The notes under the pieces were generated by a model that saw only the letters and a list, made by a program, of their open reading frames with translations, was not told the origin of the DNA and did not search any database. From assembly GCF_021018745.1 (NCBI RefSeq), contig NZ_CP063845.1, forward strand, positions 2,852,001-2,916,000: DNA of 64,000 bases, written 5' to 3'. The position numbers were made by a program, and so were the translations under genes. Of the stretch, positions 25,163-36,521 are shown one piece after another (positions within the stretch are counted from its first letter, which is position 1; the number at the start of each line of letters is the position of its first letter). This stretch comes from Gloeobacter morelensis MG652769. Lineage in GTDB: Bacteria; Cyanobacteriota; Cyanobacteriia; Gloeobacterales; Gloeobacteraceae.

Positions 25163-27589
25163 TTATTCTATCGAATCGCGCTGGGAGTGCCGCTCCAGCA
25201 ACTTCTGCGCCCGCGGCCTAAAGAGCAGATAAAAGAGCATCTCGACGTAGCGGAGCAGGTCTTCGCGGTTCTCCTGGGAGCCGTAGTTCCAGAAGCCGTA
25301 GACCCGCGCCAGGGTGAGCAGCCGGGTGGTGTGGATTTTCCAGGTGTAGGTGCTGTAGACCCGGTGGACGGCCCGCTCGGAGATCTGCTGCCAGTAGCTG
25401 GGATTGGCCTCGCACTTGCCCACAAATTCGAGCAGCTTCTCCGCCGTCTCCTCGAGCGCATTCGGATTAATCAAAAATCCGTTGACGCCGTCCTGAATGA
25501 TTTCGAGCGGCCCGCCAAAGCGCGTCGCAAAGGTAGGTAAACCCGAGATCATCGCCTCAAGAATCGTCAGACCAAACGCCTCAAAAAGGGCCGGCTGCAC
25601 GAAGACCCCCTGGCGATCGGCGATCACCCGGTAGATTTCACCGGAATCGACCTTGGCCAGGCGCACCCCCAGCCAGCGAATTTTGCCCTCCAGGCGATAG
25701 CGGTCGATGAGCTCGTAAAGCCGGTTGATCTCGGCGATTTCCTCGCGGTCAGTAGAATCTTCAGCGCGCAATTTGCCCGCCACCAAGATCAAGTTGCAGT
25801 GCTCCTGCAGGGCGGGGCTGCGGCCGAAGCACTCCGCCAGTCCGGTCAGGTTCTTGATTCGATCGAGGCGAGCCATCGAAAAGAGCGGGCGCTTGCCGGG
25901 ATCGTCGAGGTGGCCGTAGGCCTGGTCGGGATCGTCGAGGCTAAAGAGCAGTTGTTCGAGCCTCTCGCGGTCGCCCGGGGTGCGGTCCTCGGTGCGGGTG
26001 TAAGGAAAATAGATATTTTCATTGACCCCCGGCGGCACGACGTTGAACTTCGGATTGAACAGGTCGATCCCCGAGACGACATGGTACAAATCGGGCATCG
26101 TGAAGGTGCGGTGCGACTCGTACTGCCCGACGCTGTCGGCGGTGCCCGCGATCTCCTGGTAGGTGCTGGTGACGATGAAGTTGGCGGCGTTCATCGCGAT
26201 CAGATCGGCGGTAAATTGCAGCGAGAAATGGTACTGATCGTCGAGTTCCTCCCACTGCAGATTTGAGTAAGAGTATTTTGATTTTTCGAGGGCGTGGGCG
26301 ATGATGCACTGGGTCACCCCGAGCCGCCGCGCCAGCAAAAAGGCCACCAGGTTGCCGTCGGAGTAGTTGCCGACGATCAAATCGGGTCGTCCCCGCAGTT
26401 CGGCCATCAGTTCTTTTTCAGAGTCGATGGCGAACGATTCAAGGTAGGGCCAGATCTCGAAGCGGGAAATCCAGTTCTGGGTCACCGCCGGGTTAAATTC
26501 GCGCAGGGGCACCCGCAAAATCCAGACGTTGTCGGTGCCGTAGACTTTTTCGAGCCGCTGGTTGGAGCGGGTGCCATCGTTGTTGGGGATGAGGCGGGTG
26601 AGGATGACCACTTTGGGGTTCGGTTCCAGACCGGCCAGGGTGTGATCTTCGATGAGCTGCTTTTCTAGACTGCGCGCCTGATCGAGCACGTAGACCACCT
26701 GGCCGCCGGTGTCGGGGCGGCCCAGCACGCCTTCCTGGCCGAACCAGCCGTGGGGAGAGACGAGCACCACCCGAAAAACCATCGGGATGCGCGAGATGAA
26801 TGCTTCGAGCGTCTCGTGGTCGGGCGAATCGAGCAGCGCGTCTAGAATTTCGAGCGTCTCGCGCACGCGGGCGGCGGTGTTGCCCCAGCCCGGCTCGAAG
26901 CCGAGCGATTGCAGGTCGAAGCGGAAATTGGCGTAGGGCTCCTCCGGGCGGCGGGCGCTTACAAAGGCGATGACGCGCTTGAGCTGCGCGCTCAGCTGGC
27001 TGAGCGTCTGGAGGCGCTCGTTGATGAGCAGTTGGCTGCCGTTGTGGCGGTGCAGCCGGAGAAATTGAAACAGCCGCTGCTGCCACTTGCCTGGATCTTG
27101 AAAGAGTTTGCTCGACAGAAAGCGGTTGAGAAACTGTACCCCTTTGCCGATGTTTTTGGAGTCGCGGATGCTCGGTGAAAAATCATAAAACGGCTGAAAG
27201 TCCAGTTCGAGCACATCGCCGTCCTGGGGCCGAAAGCGGCCGGTGGTCTGATCGCACAGATCGAGGTACTCCTGGATGCTGAGCGGTTCGACGCGCAGAT
27301 CCTCGCGATTGACCCGGAAGTACTCCTGTCGGGCGATCACCGGCCGCAACACCAGGCACAGACTCTCGTTTTCGAGAATAAATTCTTGGGTAAAGTAAAT
27401 GAGCTGACCGAGGAGCGATCCCGAGAAAAAGCTGTCTTCTTTTTCGGCCTGGGAGCAGTATTCCGAGAAGACTCGCAGAATATCGCTTCGCAATAAGTAA
27501 CGCTTTTCTTGCTGGTAGAGTAAGCCGATAAACTGGCGCAGGTCGGCCTTTTCCTCGCTGTCGATGACCGTCTGAATCAGGTCGGACAT
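25163..27589 (-). CDS. susA: Sucrose synthase
   Basis: 808 residues, the usual sucrose synthase length. It reversibly cleaves sucrose with UDP or ADP to fructose and nucleotide sugar. N-terminal regulatory domain (1-270), then the GT-B catalytic part with SPHGWFGQEGVLGRPDTGG, the HALEKSKY motif, the MARLDRIKN motif, and the acidic QPALFEAFGLTILEAM loop that binds the nucleotide sugar (E-x7-E). ATG 27589 with GAGGAG closely upstream gives the correct N-terminus. Complete and undamaged. Confidence 0.97.
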   Translation of the reverse strand: MSDLIQTVIDSEEKADLRQFIGLLYQQEKRYLLRSDILRVFSEYCSQAEKEDSFFSGSLLGQLIYFTQEFILENESLCLVLRPVIARQEYFRVNREDLRVEPLSIQEYLDLCDQTTGRFRPQDGDVLELDFQPFYDFSPSIRDSKNIGKGVQFLNRFLSSKLFQDPGKWQQRLFQFLRLHRHNGSQLLINERLQTLSQLSAQLKRVIAFVSARRPEEPYANFRFDLQSLGFEPGWGNTAARVRETLEILDALLDSPDHETLEAFISRIPMVFRVVLVSPHGWFGQEGVLGRPDTGGQVVYVLDQARSLEKQLIEDHTLAGLEPNPKVVILTRLIPNNDGTRSNQRLEKVYGTDNVWILRVPLREFNPAVTQNWISRFEIWPYLESFAIDSEKELMAELRGRPDLIVGNYSDGNLVAFLLARRLGVTQCIIAHALEKSKYSYSNLQWEELDDQYHFSLQFTADLIAMNAANFIVTSTYQEIAGTADSVGQYESHRTFTMPDLYHVVSGIDLFNPKFNVVPPGVNENIYFPYTRTEDRTPGDRERLEQLLFSLDDPDQAYGHLDDPGKRPLFSMARLDRIKNLTGLAECFGRSPALQEHCNLILVAGKLRAEDSTDREEIAEINRLYELIDRYRLEGKIRWLGVRLAKVDSGEIYRVIADRQGVFVQPALFEAFGLTILEAMISGLPTFATRFGGPLEIIQDGVNGFLINPNALEETAEKLLEFVGKCEANPSYWQQISERAVHRVYSTYTWKIHTTRLLTLARVYGFWNYGSQENREDLLRYVEMLFYLLFRPRAQKLLERHSQRDSIE

Positions 27590-27689
27590 ACAATCTCCTC
27601 TTATTGTCCCATGTACCGATGTTAAGGCAGCGACGGCAGAAGATGCTTTACGCTGGATCGATATCAGCCCTACGGAATACTTCCCCAGT

Positions 27690-28577
27690 ATGCTCACCAG
27701 ACGCCAACTACTGTGCGGGGGTCTTGCGGCCATAGGCGGCAGCGCTGTCGCCCTGCCCGCCTGGGCGCTGCACGAGGCCGATTCGTTGCAGCTTGAGCGG
27801 GTGCGGGTGCAGGTGCGCGGCCTCGGCCGGCCGCTCAAAGTGGCGCAGTTGAGCGATATTCACTGGGATCACGCCAATGTGCCCTGGCGGTCGATCGAGC
27901 GGGCGGTGGAGATGGTCAATGCCCTCGATGTCGATCTGGTGGCCCTCACGGGCGACTATGTCACCCACCATCCCCGGCCCATCCACGAACTAGCCCCGGC
28001 CCTGGGCCGACTGCGCTCCCGCCACGGCAGCTTCGCGGTATTGGGCAACCACGACAACGTCCGCTACGACTCGCGGCGCAAGATCAAAAAAGCGCTGGAG
28101 CGCGCCGGGATCGGTGTACTCGAAAACCGCTGGACCGCACTGGGCGACTTGGCGGTAGGCGGCACGGGAGATCTGTGGTTCGGCCCCTACGACCCGGCGG
28201 CCGCGCTCACCTCGCTGCGGGGCCGCCGGCCGACGCTGCTGCTGTCGCACAACCCCGACACCTTCTGGCGGCTGGGTGATTTTCGCATCGATTTGCAGCT
28301 TTCGGGCCACACCCACGGCGGGCAGGTGCGGCTGCCGGGTCTCGGCCCGGTGCTCGCCTTGAACAATCGCTTCAGCCAGAAAGTCAAGCACTACCTGCCG
28401 GCACTAGCCGCCGCCTGGCCCTACAAAGGCTGGGTGATCAAATCGAGCGCCTGGGCGGGGCTGTACCGCCAGGCGGACAACCAGCTCTACGTCTCGCGGG
28501 GCATGGGCCGCTTCAAGCGCCTGAGTATCGGCTGCCCGCCGGAGGTGACGCTCATCGATCTGCTGCCTGTGGCCTGA
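27690..28577 (+). CDS. Twin-arginine-exported metallophosphoesterase (YaeI/YkuE-like)
   Basis: 295 residues. Starts MLTRRQLLCGG, a Tat-type signal, then a calcineurin-like core: LSDIHWDH, TGDYVTHHP, LGNHDNVRYD, LLLSHNPD and SGHTHGGQ, the five metal-binding blocks. YkuE and YaeI are related phosphodiesterases acting outside the cytoplasm; YkuE is a known Tat substrate. The physiological substrate is not known. It is divergent from sucrose synthase. Confidence 0.93.
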   Translation: MLTRRQLLCGGLAAIGGSAVALPAWALHEADSLQLERVRVQVRGLGRPLKVAQLSDIHWDHANVPWRSIERAVEMVNALDVDLVALTGDYVTHHPRPIHELAPALGRLRSRHGSFAVLGNHDNVRYDSRRKIKKALERAGIGVLENRWTALGDLAVGGTGDLWFGPYDPAAALTSLRGRRPTLLLSHNPDTFWRLGDFRIDLQLSGHTHGGQVRLPGLGPVLALNNRFSQKVKHYLPALAAAWPYKGWVIKSSAWAGLYRQADNQLYVSRGMGRFKRLSIGCPPEVTLIDLLPVA

Positions 28578-28651
28578 GCAGCGGTGGTGTGCGAAAACGG
28601 CCAGACACCGGCTTTTGGGTCGATTCCTCCGATTGCGATCGTCGTGCCCTG

Positions 28652-29140
28652 CTAGGGGGTGATCGGCTCAGACGGCAGCCCGCAAAGTTGTGATCGCCGC
28701 TGTGCTTCGATCAGCGAGTCCCCGGAGCCCGCCTGCTCGACGGTAAAGCTCACTTGCTGACCAAAGGACAATTCCAGCGTGTGGCCGTCGGGGTCAGCCA
28801 GAAACGCCCAGTAGCCTACCGGCGGGCCGTAATCGTCCGGGCCGTTGCGCAGGCAGCCTTCGCTCCGGGCCTGGGCGCAGAGGCGATCCACCTCCTCCCG
28901 GCTCTCGCAGGCCACCCCCAGGTGGGCGGGCGGCAGCAACCGGTGTTCGAGCGCGGGTTTTTGCAACAGCACTATCACAAACGGCCGCGTCTGATCGCCT
29001 ATCCAGGCCACCTCATCGCCGCTTTTGGCGTCGCGGCGGCGGTGGACCACCTGCATGCGGGCGTAGCGCCCATAAAAATCGATGGTGGCATCGAGGTTGC
29101 TGACCGGCAGCGCAACGTGGGTCAAGCCTAGGTCGCTCAT
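28652..29140 (-). CDS. VOC family (glyoxalase-fold) protein
   Basis: 162 residues. The opening LTHVALPVSNLDATIDFYGRY, then the His-containing LLPPAHLGVACES and the final FLADPDGHTLELSFGQQV give both beta-alpha-beta-beta-beta modules of the vicinal oxygen chelate fold. Candidate metal ligands are the His of LTHVA, the His of PAHLG and the Glu of TLELS. ATG 29140 has AGGAG a few bases upstream. Reaction unknown. Confidence 0.88.
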   Translation of the reverse strand: MSDLGLTHVALPVSNLDATIDFYGRYARMQVVHRRRDAKSGDEVAWIGDQTRPFVIVLLQKPALEHRLLPPAHLGVACESREEVDRLCAQARSEGCLRNGPDDYGPPVGYWAFLADPDGHTLELSFGQQVSFTVEQAGSGDSLIEAQRRSQLCGLPSEPITP

Positions 29141-29226
29141 CGGTTCTCCTGAGGGTACGCAGTTTGCTGGAACCACTATCCACCCATCCACCCCCATCAG
29201 GTTCCACCGGCAGGCAGAATCGCCGC

Positions 29227-30006
29227 CTAACTGGAAGCGCTGGTGTAGTACCGCAAGGCAAAGCGCCAAAACAATCCCGAAGCCACAAGCAAGCCCGCCG
29301 CGAGCGCTCCGGCGGCAAACAGCCAGCCGATTTCGCCGCGACCCAGGAGTGCTTCTGCCGGAATGGTCGTCAAAAACGCCACCGGGATCACGAAGGTAAA
29401 AAAGAAGCGGTAGGCGACCGGGTAGGCCACCATCGGATAGCGGCCCGCTTCCAGGAGCCCGTTGAGCACCTCGGTGACGTTGTAGATTTTCACAAACCAG
29501 ATGCTCGTCGCCCCGAGCATAAACCAGAGGCTGTAGAGAATTGCAAAACCGCAGGCCAGCGGCACCGCCGCAAGCAGGTAGTCGAGCGACTGGATGCCCA
29601 GTTGGGCGCCCGCGTAGAAAATCAAGAGCATCCCAAACAAGAGATCCGGCAACCCCCAGGGCGAGACTGTGCGCGCCGAGAGCCAGAACTGGCTGCTGAT
29701 GGGCTTAAGCAGCACAAAATCGAGGGTGCCCTGCTGCACCTGCTGCACGATGCGATTGAGATTGGGGCTCAAAAAAGTCGCCGAAAAGCCCTGGAAGACG
29801 GTGAAGATGCCCAGCACCACCAGCGCCTCCTCCCAGCGCCAACCGGCGAAGGTGTAGTCGGCCCGATAGAACAGAAACAGCCCAAACAGACTTCCGGCCA
29901 GATTGCCGAGGCTGTTGACGGCGGCGAGCAAAAAGTTGGCACGGTACTCCGCCTCGGCGGCGATGGCCGTGGACCAAAATAACTGCAACACGCGAACGTA
30001 GCGCAC
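29227..30006 (-). CDS. ABC-2 type exporter permease subunit
   Basis: About 259 residues, six hydrophobic segments. The sequence RVLQLFWSTAIAAEAEYRANFLLA and the QQVQQGTLDFVLLKPIS loop mark the ABC-2 (DUF990) permease family, which works as a pair of unlike permeases plus one ATPase. Those partners are found in this window at 34516-35304 and 35354-36340, about 4.5 kb away on the same strand. GTG 30006 gives a family-like N-terminus; ATG 30060 would add 18 residues. Cargo unknown. Confidence 0.85.
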   Translation of the reverse strand: MRYVRVLQLFWSTAIAAEAEYRANFLLAAVNSLGNLAGSLFGLFLFYRADYTFAGWRWEEALVVLGIFTVFQGFSATFLSPNLNRIVQQVQQGTLDFVLLKPISSQFWLSARTVSPWGLPDLLFGMLLIFYAGAQLGIQSLDYLLAAVPLACGFAILYSLWFMLGATSIWFVKIYNVTEVLNGLLEAGRYPMVAYPVAYRFFFTFVIPVAFLTTIPAEALLGRGEIGWLFAAGALAAGLLVASGLFWRFALRYYTSASS

Positions 30007-30168
30007 ACGCCAATTATGGCGGAGTCGAGGAGCAAAATCCGACAGCTCTATAACCGCCATGCCATGCCACCCGAATATTCATTTTCACTGCACGTGCAAG
30101 AGAACACACGACTATTTGGAATATGTCAGGTATGCTTCTGTCACCTTTTTAGTGAGGCCGGTGTTGCC

Positions 30169-32430
<2,262 letters not shown>

Positions 32431-32432
32431 GC

Positions 32433-32476
32433 CAGGTGCCAGGTGTCAGGGGGAACTCACCGACACCTGGCACCTG
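32433..32476. terminator. Perfect 15-bp inverted repeat between convergent genes
   Basis: Arms 32433-32447 (CAGGTGCCAGGTGTC) and 32462-32476 are exact reverse complements with a 14-base loop. It lies between the stops of the FG-GAP gene and rsgA, which run toward each other. No T-run follows. The arm carries the CAGGTGYCAGG motif that also begins the roughly 300-bp repeat copies at 48384 and 54539. Confidence 0.65.
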
Positions 32477-32477
32477 C

Positions 32478-33536
32478 TCAAGTCTTCCGCCGCTCGCGCT
32501 GGGCTTTGTGGATGCGCTTCCAGCGCTCCTTCTCGACCTGGGCGGCGCTGCGCTCTTGCCTGCGCGCTTCGAAGGCGACTTCGCGCTGGAGTTTGCGGTA
32601 GCTTTCAAGCCGCGCCGTCTCCAGCGCACCCGCCTGCAGGGCGGATTGCACCGCGCAGCCGGGCTCGTCGGTGTGGCCGCAATCGCGAAAGCGGCAGCGG
32701 CGGGCAAGCGCTTCGATATCGGCAAAAGCCGTCTCCAGAGAGTCCTCTCCCGCCAGCAACTGCAACTCGCGCATGCCGGGGGTGTCGATGAGCAATGCCC
32801 CACCGGGTAGTTGCAGCAACTGGCGCGAAGTGGTCGTGTGCCTTCCGCGGCTGTCGTCCTCGCGCACGGCTCCCACTGCCTGGGCCGGATTGCCCAAAAG
32901 CCGGTTGGCGATGGTCGATTTGCCGACGCCGCTGGAGCCCAACAGGGCCACCGTCCGGCCGGGGGCAAGCCACGGAGCAAGACCGTCCAGTTCGCCTCCA
33001 GCGGCGCTCACCGCCACCACCGGCACCCCCGGCGCCACCCGCTCTACCGCCCGCACGCGCTCCTCAAGCTCGCCGCACACATCGGCCTTGTTGAGGACGA
33101 CCACCGGGTTGGCACCGGATTCCCAGGCGAGCACCAGATAGCGCTCGATGCGCCGCACGTTGAAATCGCCGTCCAGGCCACTCACCAGAAACAGCACATC
33201 GACGTTGGCCGCCACCAGTTGCGCCTCGCTCGGCCCGCCCGCCGCCCGCCGGGCGAAGCGGCTCTTTCTGGGAAGCACCGCCTGAATCAGACCGCGCTCG
33301 GGCAATTCCCGGCGGGTCAGCACCACCCAATCGCCCACCGCCGGAAAATCCGCCGGCCCGCGCACCGCGTGGCGCAAGCGTCCGGAGACCGCCGCCGACA
33401 CTTCCCCCGTTTCTGTGGTCACCCCGTAGCCGCCGCGGTGCTCGGCAATCACCCGACCTGGGGCGCACTCGTTCTCGGGATAGCCCGCGAAAGTTTGCGC
33501 GAAAAAACCATCCCAACCAAAAAGATTCAAGTTCAT
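32478..33536 (-). CDS. rsgA: Ribosome small subunit-dependent GTPase A
   Basis: 352 residues. Circularly permuted GTPase: G4 NKAD comes before G1 GSSGVGKST and G3 DTPG. An OB-fold precedes it, and a C-terminal zinc finger follows with C-x4-C-x-H-x5-C (CRFRDCGHTDEPGC). RsgA assists late 30S ribosome maturation. ATG 33536 has GAGGA five bases upstream. C-terminal basic tail is rich in Arg and Lys. Confidence 0.95.
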   Translation of the reverse strand: MNLNLFGWDGFFAQTFAGYPENECAPGRVIAEHRGGYGVTTETGEVSAAVSGRLRHAVRGPADFPAVGDWVVLTRRELPERGLIQAVLPRKSRFARRAAGGPSEAQLVAANVDVLFLVSGLDGDFNVRRIERYLVLAWESGANPVVVLNKADVCGELEERVRAVERVAPGVPVVAVSAAGGELDGLAPWLAPGRTVALLGSSGVGKSTIANRLLGNPAQAVGAVREDDSRGRHTTTSRQLLQLPGGALLIDTPGMRELQLLAGEDSLETAFADIEALARRCRFRDCGHTDEPGCAVQSALQAGALETARLESYRKLQREVAFEARRQERSAAQVEKERWKRIHKAQRERRKT

Positions 33537-33903
33537 GATGTTCCTCAAAGCGAATCTTGCAACCGCAGCAAGATCGCAGAGGAAGCCGACGCATTCCGAT
33601 GGCTACGAATGAGTGACAGAAACCCCTGCGGCTTACCGCCCGTCAGAGTGACCCACAGTCCCCATTTGCACAATTCCAGCCACGTACTTTCCTCCTATTG
33701 CCGGTGTCAGGCTATCCACACAAACTATACGCTCACATCGAAAAGAAGAGATCACTGACCGCAGGTCTCGGCCGGTCGCAAGTCACTGCTCGCGCACCCG
33801 GCAGCGGGTTTGGGCGCCAGGAATCGGTCAGGACACCGGGTTTTGTCGCAGCAGCGGATTTGCTAAACTCATAAAAACGCCTATCCAGTAGGATTCGCGA
33901 GCG
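33537..33903. other. Intergenic region without a recognised gene
   Basis: Holds the divergent promoters of rsgA and the Uma2 gene. No ORF with a plausible ribosome-binding site, no RNA gene and no strong hairpin was seen. Confidence 0.6.
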
Positions 33904-34467
33904 ATGAATGCTTCGACGATTGGGTCGATCGCGCTGGAAGCATTTCTGGAGCTTCCAGAAACAAAGCCTGCCAGTGAATACATAGACGGCGAGATCATCC
34001 GCAAACCAATGCCCAAAGGAAGACACAGCCGTCTGCAGGGCAAGCTCTGTGCGGCCGTCAATCAAGCGGCAGAAGGGCAGAGGATTGCTTACGCCTTTCC
34101 CGAGTTGAGATGCAGCTTTGGCGGACGCTCGACTGTCCCTGATATCGCGATTTTTCTGTGGCAGCGCATCCCCTTCACCGCCACAGACGAAGTGCCCGAC
34201 GATTTTGAACTGCCGCCGGATTGGACGATTGAAATTCTTTCTCCAGAACAAAACGTCAACAAAGTGATCGGCAACATCCTCCACTGCCTGAATCACGGCA
34301 GCCGTCTTGGCTGGTTCGTCGATCCGGACAGCCTGAGCATTCTGGCGTTCGCACGCGATCGACAACCTGTACTGCTTCGGGGAAGCGAAATTCTACCTGT
34401 TTTGCCGGAAATTGGGCTGACCCTGACGGCCAATCAAGTTTTTGGCTGGCTCAAGATGAGTGGTTAA
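33904..34467 (+). CDS. Uma2 family (DUF820) putative endonuclease
   Basis: 187 residues. ASEYIDGEIIRKPMPKGRHSRLQGKL at the N-terminus (shown in two parts in other family members), TVPDIAIFLWQRIPF, DWTIEILSPEQNVNKV and LGWFVDPD fit the Uma2 core. It is the fourth Uma2 gene in the window. Confidence 0.9.
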   Translation: MNASTIGSIALEAFLELPETKPASEYIDGEIIRKPMPKGRHSRLQGKLCAAVNQAAEGQRIAYAFPELRCSFGGRSTVPDIAIFLWQRIPFTATDEVPDDFELPPDWTIEILSPEQNVNKVIGNILHCLNHGSRLGWFVDPDSLSILAFARDRQPVLLRGSEILPVLPEIGLTLTANQVFGWLKMSG

Positions 34468-34515
34468 AGAGAGTGGCGATCCAGCAATTGGCTCGTCTCC
34501 ATCACCATACTTGCC

Positions 34516-35304
34516 TCAAGCGCCCATCCCCGAGTACTGCTTGAGCCCGCGCCGCCATAGCCAGCGGTTGAGTACAAAGAACAGTCCTCCCCAGACGGCC
34601 ATCACCAACAAGCCGCGCGGCAAATCCACCGGCAGGCCGACCAGGAGGCTGGCTGGAAAGTGCACCAGATACGGAAAAGGCGTCCACAGCGCCACCTCCC
34701 GCACCAGCGGCGGAAAGACTTCTAAAGGCGCGATGAGCCCCGACAGAAACAAGTAGCACAAAAACCACAGTTCCTCGATCGCCGAGGCCCGTTCTGTCCA
34801 AAAGGCCAAAAGCGCCAGGGTGTATTGAATCAAAAAGCGCAGCGCGAACACCAGAGCTACCAAACCGACGAACAACAGCGCGTCGGTCCAGCGGGGCAGC
34901 CAGAACGCCTGGGGGTAAAGCAAGAAAAATAAACCGACCAAGAGCACGATGAAGGGCATGCGGGCGAATCTTTCGCTGATGTGACCGGCCACATGGCGCC
35001 AGACCGGGTCGATGGGCTGCAGCAGCAGCGGCGAGAGTCTGCCCTCCACCACCTCGCGCTCGAACTCCCAGATCACCCAGACGACCGTGAGTTGGCGGAC
35101 GACGAATACCGCCAAAAAGTAGCGGGCAAAGTCGAGGGGACCCAGGCCGAAGCGACCCCCCTGGGCCGCCTGGATCCACACCCCCATCAAGATGATGGGC
35201 AGCGACCCCGAAAGCGCCCACAGCAACAGCTCCGCCCGGTATTCGAGCATGTAGGCGTACTGCACCGCAAGCAAGGTGCGGGCTTTGACGAAGAGATCAT
35301 GCAT
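34516..35304 (-). CDS. ABC-2 type exporter permease subunit
   Basis: 262 residues, six hydrophobic segments. The EFEREVVEGRLSPLLLQPIDP loop is the counterpart of the QQGTLDFVLLKPIS loop of the other permease in the window. It sits directly downstream of the ATPase gene on the same strand (49 nt), so these two are an operon. The third subunit is 4.5 kb further. Confidence 0.88.
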   Translation of the reverse strand: MHDLFVKARTLLAVQYAYMLEYRAELLLWALSGSLPIILMGVWIQAAQGGRFGLGPLDFARYFLAVFVVRQLTVVWVIWEFEREVVEGRLSPLLLQPIDPVWRHVAGHISERFARMPFIVLLVGLFFLLYPQAFWLPRWTDALLFVGLVALVFALRFLIQYTLALLAFWTERASAIEELWFLCYLFLSGLIAPLEVFPPLVREVALWTPFPYLVHFPASLLVGLPVDLPRGLLVMAVWGGLFFVLNRWLWRRGLKQYSGMGA

Positions 35305-35353
35305 GCCGGTCCCCTGAGCGCATCGGGTTCGATCTTCTCTGTTTGCATGGCAC

Positions 35354-36340
35354 CTAGGCCACGGAGCCTGTCAAAAACACCTTGCCGATCACCTCTTCGA
35401 TGGGCGGATCGCTCACTTCGAGGTCCACCACCTGCAATTCAGCGAGCATCCGGCCGACGGTGTGCACCAGTTCGTCGCGCTCGACCAAAAAGCGCCCTTC
35501 GCACTCGGCCAGCATTTCGACTTCGCCGTAGGGGGCCAACTCCTCCCGGCTATAAGCGCGGCCAAATTCGGCGCGTACTTCCCGGTATGGCGCGAAGCGG
35601 TTGAGCAAGCCGTCCAGGCTGCCGTCGTAGATGAGTCTGCCGCGGTGAATGAGCAGCACCCGCTCGCACAGGGCGGTGATGTCGGCCATATAGTGGCTGG
35701 TGAGCAACACCGTCGCTCCGTAGCGGGTGTTGTACTCTTTCAAGAACGCCCGCACCGCTGTCTGGGCGTTGACATCGAGGCCGAGAGTCGGCTCGTCGAG
35801 AAACAGAACCTGCGGCCGGTGCAAAAGCGCGGCGAGTAACTCCGCCTTCATCCGCTCGCCCAGCGAGAGCTTGCGCACCGGCTGGTTGAGCTTGTCGCCC
35901 AGGGCAAGCATCTCGGCCAATTCGCCCACGCGCCGCGTCGCCTCAGCGACGCTGAGGCCGTAGACGGCGGCGTTGACCCGCAGCGAATCGAGGGCGGGCA
36001 GATCCCAGATGAGCTGCTGCTTCTGGCCCATCACCAGGGTAATCTTGCCCAAAAAAGCCCGCTCCCGGCGAAAAGGCACGAACCCTGCCACCTCCACCGT
36101 TCCTGCCGAAGGGTAAATCAGCCCCGTGAGCATCTTGAGGGTAGTGGTCTTGCCGGCACCGTTGGCGCCCAAAAAACCGACCACCGCCCCCGGCTCGATC
36201 TCAAAGGAGACCTGCTGGACCGCTTCGATGAGCTTGTACTGGCGGCGGAAAAAATGGCGCAGCGTCCCGGCCAGACCCGGCTCCTTGTCGGCAACCGGAT
36301 AGACCTTGCTGAGATTCTGGACTCGAATGACAGGCAGCAT
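35354..36340 (-). CDS. ABC-2 type exporter ATPase
   Basis: 328 residues. Walker A GANGAGKTT, signature LSLGERMKAEL, Walker B VLFLDEPTLGLD and switch LLTSHYMADI. Of the NatA/CcmA-like class that drives ABC-2 exporters. ATG 36340 with GGAG close upstream is used rather than the frame start at 36421. Confidence 0.92.
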   Translation of the reverse strand: MLPVIRVQNLSKVYPVADKEPGLAGTLRHFFRRQYKLIEAVQQVSFEIEPGAVVGFLGANGAGKTTTLKMLTGLIYPSAGTVEVAGFVPFRRERAFLGKITLVMGQKQQLIWDLPALDSLRVNAAVYGLSVAEATRRVGELAEMLALGDKLNQPVRKLSLGERMKAELLAALLHRPQVLFLDEPTLGLDVNAQTAVRAFLKEYNTRYGATVLLTSHYMADITALCERVLLIHRGRLIYDGSLDGLLNRFAPYREVRAEFGRAYSREELAPYGEVEMLAECEGRFLVERDELVHTVGRMLAELQVVDLEVSDPPIEEVIGKVFLTGSVA

Positions 36341-36444
36341 ACTCTCCACTGTAGCCCTTCGCCTCCAAGGCTCTGTGCAGGCGGATTCGCCGATCTGATT
36401 GCATAAAATAGTCAACCCCATCCTTAATTGAAGTCAGGGAGCCG

Positions 36445-36463
36445 CCCATGTACTTGACATGGG
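36445..36463. promoter_or_regulatory. Short inverted repeat upstream of the sigma-factor gene
   Basis: Perfect 7-bp arms CCCATGT and ACATGGG with a 5-base loop, about 60 bp upstream of the sigma-factor start. It could be an operator or a leader hairpin; the arms also contain an ATG that is out of the gene's main start context. Confidence 0.4.
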
Positions 36464-36521
36464 ACAAGGACAAGAACAGGCAGGCTCTCTGGAGTGGATC
36501 GACCGTACAGGCGGAGTATGG

